Source of the DNA: Apostichopus parvimensis
Lineage: Eukaryota > Echinodermata > Holothuroidea > Aspidochirotida > Stichopodidae
Assembly: GCA_000934455.1 (NCBI GenBank)
Contig: KN889912.1
Location: 23,696-45,539 of the forward strand
Direction of reading: 5' to 3'
DNA length: 21,844 nt
A model generated the notes under the pieces. The model saw only the letters and a list, made by a program, of their open reading frames with translations, was not told the DNA's origin and did no database searches. This document shows, one piece after another, positions 10,636 to 20,064 of the stretch. The position numbers were made by a program, and so were the translations under genes. Position 1 is the stretch's first letter. Every line of letters starts with the position of its first letter.

Positions 10636-11609
10636 ACATCTCTAGCGGTTGAGCCTGATCAGAGTCAGACAACATATATATATCGGTTTCAGTGGAAGTT
10701 ATGAAAGGCATCAATCACTTAGATGTGGAATGTAAATCATAGATGGTATTCCACTCTGGTTCAGATGCATGCACATGTGTGGTATTATAAAAACATAACT
10801 TGTACACGATCAGTGACATTGGTGATAATGTTGATCACATGACACATTGACATGATCCTTGATGAATATTCGTCTAAACATAACCGCCAGTGTTTACTGC
10901 ATACCTATCAATGTTCCCGGCATAATGGCAGCATTAGTCATAAACTTTGACGGCACCGATATCAAACATGCCCATTAAATTGTTAGCATATTAACCCATC
11001 TGTCATGGGAGACTCGAGTGAATAAATACCCGAACTGTGATGGACATGTTGAACAAACAAACCATCAACCTTAAAAGAGGGCGCTGTTCTAAAATACCCA
11101 GGAGATTCAGACTACATAGCTGAGATGTCTAAATCATAAAGAGAGACTATATACAATGGCTCAAATTGAGGGTATAAATTAAATATGTTAAAGGTATTGC
11201 CAGGCGGTACAATTAGAACTTTCATTATCAAAAGAACTTGATCTTTATATTATATTATATATTGCAATGATATTCACAATCATCACTGACAGTGAAAATC
11301 CTGACTATTTTCACAATTTAAATTCAACCAAATTCTAATCTATAATTGATTCATGTTTACCAAAGTTACATGGCATCCTAATTATACACTGTTGTAAATC
11401 TCATGTCTTTGTTTGCCTTTATCACCTTATACTTCAGGCCTAGAATTTCACAATATTAGCAGCTTGCTAAGAAATTGCAAATGCTTAACAAATCCACTAA
11501 ATGAAATCACATTCCTACCTTTGCATTAATTACAGCACACATCACAGTTACTGTATTGATTTTAATCTTTATGTTCTTCAGGTCTGCTGACAGAGAAATG
11601 CAAGGACAT

Positions 11610-12060
11610 TTTTTAGCTCAGCTGAAAGCTTCCAGCTGAGGTGTAGCGATCGTGCAATTTTGTCGAAAGTCTGTCACTTTTTGCCAACATATTTGAACGT
11701 CTGCCATTTCGTCAGTTTCCCTTTGATATGGCTGAAATTTTGTGAGTGGTTTTGTGGGAGTAAAGTTTTTCATGCGATCATATTTATCAATTTGAAGGTC
11801 ATTTGAGGTCATTTTCTGAAAATGTAAACAATGTTACTCCTCCTAGAACCATTGTCCAAATTTGCTGAAATGTTGTGGATATAATGTTTGAATGGTGGTG
11901 AACCAAAGTTGATCAGGTAAAAAATTTTGTTGTCATGTGAGGACCCAAACAAGATATATGCAATGATCACGGAATTTGTTTTTCCACTTTTTAGTATTCA
12001 TGACCAGTATGCTTTTTGGTGTGAGTAGCAAAATGTCTTCCCATCTTAATAAATCCTGTC
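11610..12060 (+). repeat. Candidate dispersed repeat with a 24-bp near-perfect palindrome at one end
   Basis: It opens with CTCAGCTGAAAGCTTCCAGC... (11617-11640), a palindrome with one mismatched pair, followed by GGTGTAGCGATCGTGC. A TTTAGCTCA/GCTGAG palindrome followed by a CGATCG-type word is a style I associate with abundant repeats of marine invertebrate genomes, but I cannot name the family. It is non-coding, and the right limit is a guess. Confidence 0.35.
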
Positions 12061-12689
12061 ATATTTTTAAATAATACTACCCTTGGGAGACTGTGATCAA
12101 GTCAAGTATTTACTTGTTTTTCAGTCTTCTTATGTAGTTCGATGTCATCTCTGTAAGAGGACTTCTTGGCAGATTTGAAATTTGGAATTTTTCCAGTTTG
12201 TGTGTGGAATACCACATGTAAGAATGACCAATATTGTTGGAGCCTATTCCTATTTCTGTTCATTTTCTCTGTTGTAGTCGATTGTAAACAATTTGCAGGT
12301 AGTTCGATCATTATCGATTATCGACCATATCAGAGTATCAGAGTATTGTGCATGAATACAGAGGAGATGTTACTGGGGAGTGTGTAATTAACCCACATAT
12401 ATGCTTCAAAAACACTGAAATTCTCAATTTCGAAAGAAAGAAGCGAAATGTATGAATTTGAGTATCGTTCTGGTAAATGTTGGTAGTCCAAATGCCTTTA
12501 GTATATGATAAACACCCGTAGAGTTTAACGATAAACTGACAGCGAAATGAAAGATATTATGTGCTTACAAATATTCATTTGTATACCAAGCTGCTATATA
12601 TATCCAAAATGGCAAAGTTAAACTTTTATTGTAATTTTAATATTCAGTAAATGTGTTTAAATATTTAATTTTCTATCATAATATTCATA

Positions 12690-12805
12690 TTTTAATTTTA
12701 TGTTTAAATGAACTTTTTACTAATTCATCTTCAATTTTCGTAATGTACTTTTTAAATTTTTGATGTCCTTTTTATAAATATTTACTGGAATAAATAAACT
12801 GAAAC
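12690..12805 (+). repeat. Candidate retroelement 3' end, similar to 9885-9980
   Basis: The words TTTTTGATGT, TTTATAAAT and TTTACTGGAATAAA...GAAAC occur in the same order as in 9900-9980. This supports two diverged copies of one element in the same orientation. No open frame is present. Confidence 0.4.
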
Positions 12806-14888
12806 TGATCCTTTGCTGTCCTAGTATATATATTAACTGCTGAGCTCATCCATGAAATATGTTAAGTGTAATGTCATTGTAATGTTAAACATAAAGCAAT
12901 GTCTAATAGCAAATGATAGTTAATGTAGCTAGCTACGTAGGTGCTTGAAACTAATCTACAAAGTCATTTATTTAGCCAATGTTATGGACATTAAGATTAG
13001 CTACTTCCTTCATGAACAGATCTACTGTACTAACATATAACATAGATAACTGATAAAATACAGCACATCTTCTATTATATTCAAAGCCAAACACTATACA
13101 GAATGTGTTCCTTATCAATGACAGCTTCCATATTGTCTGATATATCACCCACTTGGAAACCCCCGGTAATCACAGGCTACTTTAGCAACTTTGAATAAAA
13201 CAGCTAAACCAATAGTACGGGATTGATTAATGGCCTTGTGACAACCGGTGAACTCTGTTAAAACCATTCCATAAATCAATGTTATTTTAGACTCTTATTT
13301 TAGATAACATAAATTATCCATTTATATTCAAGACTCTGGATATACTGAACTAAGTAAAATTTACTACAAGGAGGAATTAGAGAATAGTACATCACTTGAC
13401 CTTCATGTTTACAAAACTCGCAGTCAATTTGTGCTTTTGCAGAGTAAACTGCCATACAGTAAATGTACTTGTGTCTGCTAAATTTTTAATGAGTTTATAA
13501 TTTTTGAAAGAAACATGCCCATTTTGTTTCATACTGAAATCGAAAATGAGTTCTAACATCCTTCTTTTTTCCCCTCCTGTTTCTTGTTGCTTGCAAGAGC
13601 AAAGAACTGTTTTGACCAGACAGGATATTCAGCGCAGCAAATGAGTGGCAAACAGTCCTCTAACCAACTGTTTATTCAGTGCTTCAGTAGCCCAGACAAA
13701 TCTCTTTTCACTAACACTTTCTTCCCTTGAAGAATTGTTGAGCTCCAAAACAATAGTATGTTTATAAATAAGTGTGAACGACTTGTTAGACACATTTGAA
13801 TCCTTTTAAACCAAAAATTGTGTCCAATTGTTTTTGTTTTAATCTTAAGTTCAAACAGTTGCAATTGATCACGAAGCTCCCTTCAAGAAACCCTCCTAGT
13901 TTGTATTCACCATATATAAGTTGATTGCATGAGGCAGTCATTAATGAACACATTCAGGTCTCAAAATTTTGCCACCCACATATTTCAGAGTGGTAAAAAC
14001 TAGTAAAATGCAAATTGGAAAATTTAAATGATGATATATTTTTTATCAAAGAAGTTGACTATAGTCAAGGCACTGATCTAAATTGCCACAGGGTTTTTAG
14101 GATACAGTAACGTTCAAATTTTGCAAAGTTAACTCAAAAAGGAGTTCAAAATATACAGTATTGAAAAACTCACCTCCACGGAGCAAACAAGTTATTTCCA
14201 TGGTTTACAGGCCCTTTCCAATATCCCTTCCTCTCCCCCCCCCCCCCATTGGTTAACTTTTTGATGCAGGTTCATATAAAGGTCTTAGAGTTTTCTTCCC
14301 ATCACTCAAAATGTCATCTCCAACCAGGAAAAACAAATTTTAAGTGATCTTGTCAGAAATAATTGATGTTAATGACAGTATTCTGAAACTAACAGAACAG
14401 TAACTTTGAGGGCTTTTGTTACAGCTGTAAGCAGAATCCGGGAGTGCAATAAGTCAAGATGATTTTGAATTTACAATCATTCATCCTTATGAATAAACAT
14501 CTAGGTTATAAAGCTATGAAACTTGATCATAGCTATCAATCAATTAATGTCAAGAGCAGCTAGGAGTATTTATTAGATACATAGGGATGACAACTCTTTG
14601 GCATTATAATGATGAAAGAATCAATCCATGTCCTGCATGAAGCAACTTAAAGAGGTACTTGTATTTCATCAGCTAGTTGAGATTAATTATTTCATAAATA
14701 ACATGGGCAGGATCAAATAAAACACACACCAACCCACCCATACCATCAACAGTTAGTGGTATACATATTCTAGAAGAAATAGGAATTTAAGACGATGACC
14801 CAAAAGTAAGGGTCACTTGATGGAAGATCTCTTGAGTTTGAAGCAGGTTTGAGAAAAATAATTTCAAAGCGTTGAAAAAAAAAAGGAT

Positions 14889-14909
14889 GGGGTGGGTTGG
14901 GGGGGGGGG
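14889..14909 (+). other. Potential G-quadruplex ending in an 11-G run
   Basis: GGGG, T, GGG, TT, then eleven G residues; the long run can supply the third and fourth G-runs. Similar poly-C or poly-G tracts occur near 3907, 6885, 14236 and 17050, a recurring trait of this otherwise AT-rich window. Confidence 0.55.
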
Positions 14910-15608
14910 CAAATTCAGTTAATGAATGGAAGTGATGGGATCATGATCATGACAATTGTTTTGATAAAACAATACATGGAGTGAGAGATGATTAACACTT
15001 ATTAATTGTTCATGTTAAGTTGGACTTATAAAGCATCTTTGTTTTAATAACCTGGTATCATCTAATGACTATTCATCATATATGACACAATCTTAGTACC
15101 TAAATATATATCACAGTGAGGCTTAATTAAAGGGTATCAAAACTGTATCTAAAAGAAAATACAATTTTGTGAACCCCAAAAAATGCATTTATTTCACATA
15201 TCTCCTTCACAAACATAAACATGCCTGATGTGGATATCTCCAGCAGAGTGTGGATTTTATTAATGAGTGATTCTAGGCTTGATCGGTTGCAATCATAGTC
15301 CTGGGAGTTTCAAAGGTTCCGTAACAATGGTAAAACGTAACGACGACCGAATGTAAACTGTTCTTTAATAAAAGACAACCCACCAAAGATAATTCCCTTT
15401 GAAAACAAACACCGCTCTATAGACTGAATTTTACGACTATAATGACCGATAAATTTTATTTGAATTTTCATTTTATTAAGAATTACCGTTAGCCAAGTAA
15501 ATTGGGCGTGCTTAGCATGGAAGAGGCCTTTAAAGGAGTGAGATTTACCTGTGGTCATCAAGGACTATTATCACTGGTCATGCATCATATGACATCATCA
15601 CACATGCC

Positions 15609-15635
15609 AAAGAGCTTTCAGTGGTAAAGCTCTTT
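15609..15635. repeat. Perfect 10-bp inverted repeat with 7-nt loop
   Basis: AAAGAGCTTT (15609-15618) pairs exactly with AAAGCTCTTT (15626-15635). It is located about 50 bp beyond the unexplained open stretch at 15310-15561. No terminator or RNA-gene role can be argued in this eukaryotic intron. Confidence 0.7.
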
Positions 15636-17648
15636 ATCATGGTAATTGATTAAACTACTTCTCCTCTGGTTCTTATTTTTTTTTTTTTTGGCTTCTGATA
15701 TTTGGAAATGGATTGAGAAATGAGGGGTTAGAATGGAAAGTGTATCAACAGTCTGGTTTGAGAAGATAAATCTTATATGCTGACATTACTTGTCCCTTTT
15801 AAGTTTCTGGCAGTGGCAGTGTTTATATTTAAATTTCTAAATTTTGTTAGAAGGCACATTCCTCACAGTAGTGTACCTAAACAACAGAAATGCAATTAAT
15901 CTTCCAGATTTTGTTGTTTGTGGGGGAAAAATTAGAGTATACAGTTTTTACACTCTGATGAGTCACAGGGACAACGTTTTCAGTATTGTCACAACCAATG
16001 TATGAATGATATTCAATTAAGGGCTTAATTACCTACAAAAGCAAGTGAATATTGTCTGGTCAAGTTTTAGGAGCATGTTGAACATTATTTTGATATTTGT
16101 AGTGAATATTTATTTGAACTTAAATCATAGTGGTATGCTCACATTAAGCAATTTTGCTACATTCATAGTAATTCATGTTACTATTACAGACGATGGCAGG
16201 GATAGGAAGGGAGAGGGGGCTTGCTAAATATTTCAAAAGTTTAAAGTTTCTAAATGACAAACAATCTTTAGTACCTACAGTAGTAAGAAAGAACAATGAA
16301 ACAACCTAATTATTGACTTAAAACATCTGGCTGTCTTAATGAATTATGTGTAGTATGATTATCCACAAGTATACTCACTCATAATCACTTGTTAAATGTG
16401 TGTTTTAGTTATTTTAATTGTAATTATTTCAACAAGAAGGCCATTTAGCTTACAGCAACACAATTTTATAGGTTTACATAAAGAAAATGGTATTATCTGT
16501 ATTTATAGCCACAGTGTGTGTGTCAAGACTACAACATGGGCAGAAAAACTAATTAATACATTATAGAACATGTACAGTACTAAACATCTGAAACAAAGAC
16601 ACGTTCTAGAGCCACTTTCCGACATTCCTACTTTTCACAATTTCGACAAGCAGGAGCTGAAATAAAAACAATCCATTGCTTTTAGGGTTTCTTTTTCTAC
16701 TGTTCAGATGATGGTATTCTTATATCATCTCTATACCATAATTCCAAAAGAAGACAGCCACAACTATAAATTTAAGTTGCCTCTCGGCAGTAGAGTACTA
16801 AATATGTCCCAATGTTACTACCGCCAGTATCAAACACTATCAACATATTAACAAATGACAAGAATTATCATGCAGCAGCTGGTCATCATCTAAAACAAAA
16901 GAGAGGAATATTTTAGGAACACGCTGTCTACCCTTTGCCACAGAGGACCTCTTGGGAAAAGGCCACCAAGATTTCAAAATTCATGTTTCCATAGATGACA
17001 CAGATATCATTGATGACAGAGTTTTAAACCTTCAGGGAAGATGCCTACCCCTCCCCCCCCCCTCCCTCAGGAGTATGGATACCCCGATAGCAGGTAAGTC
17101 ATTCATCTTTTCCTAATCAGTACTCTTCTCCTTTGCACATGTTATATAAACATAGCTCGTTATATACAATATACATTATAACATTTACAGATATAAGGTT
17201 CACTGACCCTTGGCAAGAGGAGACAGACGGTGTTTTGTTTTTTAGCCCACTTTACTGATGATGATCATTAAATACAAATTTAAGGAGTATCATACAGGAA
17301 AGTTGTACAAATGCAGTCTACATGATTTAAGTTGGAAGTTTACCCTTCTTGCATCAAGGCCTTCTGACATACAACAATTAACACCTGGTCATTGGTAACT
17401 TGTCACACCCATAACACCCAAGTGTTTTTTCCATTCAAACAACGTCACCCCTCCCCCTCCCCCCTGGGAATTGCAGTGCAGCTTACATCTACGCCTGCCC
17501 AGTACCTTGGGGGTAACCCCATAGGGTGCCTTCACAATTGCAGTGCATACAATAATGCAAACCACAAATATGGACCGTACATCACATAGATATCAACAGT
17601 AAACACCAAAATTACACACTTTTAGAATACAAAGACAACAATACCAAC

Positions 17649-18076
17649 CTGTCTGATCCAGTATGGGTAAGCAGGAATTTTCTCCTTCAGTACCAGGAGC
17701 TGGTAGATCGGTACACACGGGGAGTACCTCCCCTAGTTCATCGGCGTTACTGTCCACATACTCATAAAGCTCCGAACAGATATCAGTCTCAAGGGCGGTG
17801 CAGTCATCCTGACAAAGGCGATGGGTCACAACGTTTGGGATCTCCTGGCAGAGTGGGAACGCCGTAAGGCAGATGGACGGAATGATATTACGAAGGCATG
17901 CGGGAGAGACGTTATCCATGGTCTGGATACGGGATACAGACTCTTCCAGTTCGCTCTCGATGGTGTCTTGGTCCCTTTCACCGTCGACGTACACATTCGA
18001 ATCCTCAAAGTAATCTCGACAGAGAGTCCCATGGTACCTCTCACATTGTGGCGATGGACTGCTCAACTGGTAATCA
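17649..18076 (-). CDS. Second Frizzled cysteine-rich domain, upstream of the Ig domain (Fz-A)
   Basis: A 428-nt exon: one base, 142 codons, one base. Acceptor GATCTACAG at 18077-18078 and donor GTTGGT. All ten CRD cysteines are present at exon residues 11, 19, 60, 69, 76, 88, 92, 100, 121 and 135. Their spacing (8, 41, 9, 7, 12, 4, 8, 21, 14) follows that of Fz-B (8, 39, 9, 7, 14, 4, 8, 18, 14). NVYV, IIPSICLTAFPLC and LCQDDCTALETDIC place it with ROR/MuSK-type CRDs. It is highly acidic: 29 Asp/Glu against 6 Arg and no Lys. Sequon NVS is visible. Entry and exit phases equal those of Fz-B. Neither stop codons nor lost cysteines suggest decay. It either forms an extra N-terminal domain of the same receptor or belongs to a tandem paralogue; antisense open frames over it are shadows. 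Confidence 0.92.
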
Positions 18077-18618
18077 CTGTAGATCAAAGAAATTTGTAAA
18101 ACTAAGAAATATAAAAGTAGCTATGAACTTTTATCTCATGTTTTGACATTCAATACCATTGTACTTTGTTGATCATACATCATTGTATTCTTACAACATA
18201 CAAGTTTCTTCTTTTTTTTGACAACAATAATTTAATTGGTGTGTTGAAGCATAACTTCAACTTTTGAGGCCACTAGTTATGGAATATCAAATAACTTATC
18301 CTATCGACCTATACCCCTCCCCACCCTAATTTTGATGTGAACTTTTAACCATAACAACACTTCTAGTCTCTTTGCTTGCATACACCCTGAATATAAGCTA
18401 TAAGACACTGGATTTCTGTGATGGTCTGACCATTCTTGCCTTCACGTTTTATGATATGATATATCACGACACATGTATCTTAGTCCCACTAATTTTATAT
18501 GTCACTGTTTCAAGTACTGATTGGAACCCATTGCAAGAACCTGTCCAAAATCAAATTAGTCTTTGAGAGTTAATACTCAAAGAAAACTAGGCTTTGAATG
18601 ATTTTTGTTGATAATTAC
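18077..18618 (-). other. Intron between microexon and Fz-A exon (542 nt)
   Basis: GT-AG intron (donor GTAATT), nearly the same size as the 530-nt intron between the corresponding microexon and Fz-B. AT-rich and without recognisable repeats. Confidence 0.75.
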
Positions 18619-18643
18619 CTGAAACTCTCTCTGGATATAGGAT
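18619..18643 (-). CDS. 25-nt microexon preceding Fz-A
   Basis: Flanked by acceptor TTTTCTTGACAG and donor GTAATT. It has two bases, seven codons (PISRESF) and two bases that join the first base of the Fz-A exon to make Ser. Its phases match the 31-nt microexons before Ig and before Fz-B, and it sits at the corresponding place before a CRD exon. With Fz-A it totals 453 nt, exactly the length of the 31-nt exon plus Fz-B. Support is splice signals, phase and position; the exon is too short for any homology. Confidence 0.62.
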
Positions 18644-19141
18644 CTGTCAAGAAAACAGAGAAAAGGATCGTATAAAGTAACTGAAATAAATCTGAACATT
18701 ACTTTTGAAGAATGAATTATGAGCACCCGTCATGAATAGAATACATATAGTAATATTCTTGCTTTAGATACTTGATTTGATTTCATCAACTTTTCACTGT
18801 TGTGAGTAGATAGTAAAATCCCAAGGCAATCTAGCTATTAGCTTGACTCAATCAACTTTCATTTCAAATAATAATGAACTGAACTCTCATCCAAAAATCT
18901 ACAAAACTACCGATTTGACATACATTGTTTACACCACCATCGGCAAACTATCGGACTCGACCCAAAATTAGGTGGCGAAATGTTTCCAGTGGGGGTGGTA
19001 GATATGGATTTTCTTCTAGGCATGATAAATTGTATCTAACTTTTTCTGATCTCAATGACAATTATCCGACTAGTATTTTTTTCGTTTTAAGCATCCCTTG
19101 TCCCTAGTCCACGCTAGCCTTCAAGCATTCTGAGCATTGAT

Positions 19142-19235
19142 TCTGAGGGGTGCGGTCTGGTGGATCTGAGGGGTGTGGTCTGGTGGATCTGAGGGGTGTG
19201 GTCTGGTGGATCTAAGGGGTGCAGTCTGGTGGATC
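19142..19235. repeat. 23-bp minisatellite, four copies
   Basis: Units start at 19142, 19165, 19188 and 19211, each TCTGAGGGGTG plus GGTCTGGTGGA-like sequence, differing at only a few positions. The array is G-rich on the plus strand in AT-rich surroundings. Confidence 0.93.
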
Positions 19236-19364
19236 ATGGCTCAGTCCTCATGTGGACAACTGGCTCATACTGTTATGAAAAGTGTCTGTGTAACAAAATA
19301 TCTTGGATCGAATTAATGGCTCAAAAGCATTCTTTTGATGACCAAACAATCATCTACTGTAAGT

Positions 19365-19456
19365 GATGTCTAGCTAGGTATAGCTATGATGTCTAGCTAT
19401 GATGTCTAGCTAGATGTCTAGCTATGACATCTAGCTAGCTATGATGTCTAGCTAGC
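19365..19456. repeat. Degenerate TGATGTCTAGCTA array, palindrome-rich
   Basis: Five or six copies of a word of about 12-15 bases, (TA)TGATGTCTAGCTA, with one copy altered to TGACATCTAGCTAG. CTAG and AGCTAGCT cores make the array self-complementary, so it could extrude hairpins. Confidence 0.85.
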
Positions 19457-20050
19457 ATTTCCAATTTATACTTTGTTAAGTCTGGTGAAATTATCGACTA
19501 AATTGTCATGAAAAGGCTAGTCGCTTTAATGACGAAAGGTTTAGTTTTTGGATAGCAATTATGCAATTATGCAATTAAACTAAAATCTGCTAAAATATAG
19601 ATCTGCATTAATGTTTAACTTGACAGAGAGAGCTCAATAATTGAAACAACAACATACTTCCTACAAATACATGCCTAACTTAAAATTTAATATCCATGAC
19701 AACTGTTCTTTGCCAAAGTTCTGCAACAATGGTGGATTGGGGAGATACTAAAACTAATTTGAGAAATACCAGCAGGACATAAAATGTGTGGGAGCACATA
19801 ATGGAGTTTGCCTATCTCATGCAATCAGTAGCAGAACAAATACCAAACTGACATATAGATGAATTGGCATCAATTTTGTTTGTCAAAGGGAAAGAATTAT
19901 TATCAAAAGTTCAACAATAGCTGTCTGATAATTCTGGAATCATATCAAACCCCTGTTATTTCTGTAGACAGATCTTTAGAAGGGCAAGGTCATGAAAATA
20001 ATTTCACTGGCACTGCAAAAATTTTAAGTGCAAGAATACAGCTAAATGTG

Positions 20051-20064
20051 GTTGCTATGGAAAC
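20051..20064. promoter_or_regulatory. RFX X-box motif (perfect palindromic consensus)
   Basis: GTTGCTATGGAAAC fits the RFX consensus (GTHNYYATRRNAAC) at every position with both half-sites. RFX factors bind such sites and in animals often control cilium genes. It lies about 1.4 kb 5' of the first supported exon of the minus-strand gene. Whether it is a regulatory site or chance cannot be told from one sequence. Confidence 0.4.

Larger units (their letters stand above)
6651..17648 (-). other. 11-kb intron between Fz-A and the Ig module
   Basis: This is by far the largest intron, about ten times the others. It is AT-rich and holds the repeats listed separately (7961-8160, the element remnants near 9640-9980, 11610-12060 and 12690-12805, and G/C tracts). 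I searched it by eye for kringle or Ig motifs that would give Fz-A its own downstream partners and saw none. A 249-bp open stretch at 15310-15561 and a Kozak-like ATG next to a donor at 14201-14174 are discussed as findings. Remaining stretches, including 10700-11600 and 15950-16950, hold nothing I recognise. Confidence 0.6.
610..18643 (-). other. ROR: ROR-like receptor tyrosine kinase gene, ectodomain part (partial gene model, 8 exons)
   Basis: Gene-level model joining eight minus-strand exons: 18643-18619, 18076-17649, 6650-6620, 5441-5143, 4168-4138, 3607-3186, 2321-2227 and 760-610. All introns are GT-AG and every junction preserves the frame, for 1482 nt or 494 codons. Domain order is Frizzled CRD, Ig, Frizzled CRD, kringle. 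ROR receptors are single-pass surface tyrosine kinases that bind Wnt (notably Wnt5a-type) through the CRD and act in non-canonical Wnt signalling; Ig-Fz-kringle is their hallmark order. The extra Fz domain 5' of the Ig domain is not part of that standard set. The signal peptide lies upstream and the transmembrane and kinase exons lie beyond position 1. The Ig-Fz-kringle part is very secure. The join across the 11-kb intron (17648-6651) is inference from phase compatibility and strand. Confidence 0.8.

Noticed and set aside
12102..12387. Overlapping open frames on both strands near 12.1-12.4 kb
   Set aside because: Short, opposing, without domains, and next to a candidate dispersed repeat. The apparent hydrophobic stretch on the plus strand is a T-rich translation.
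17821..18146. Overlapping open frames on both strands across the Fz-A exon
   Set aside because: They are shadows of the conserved Frizzled frame, without cysteine pattern or domain of their own.
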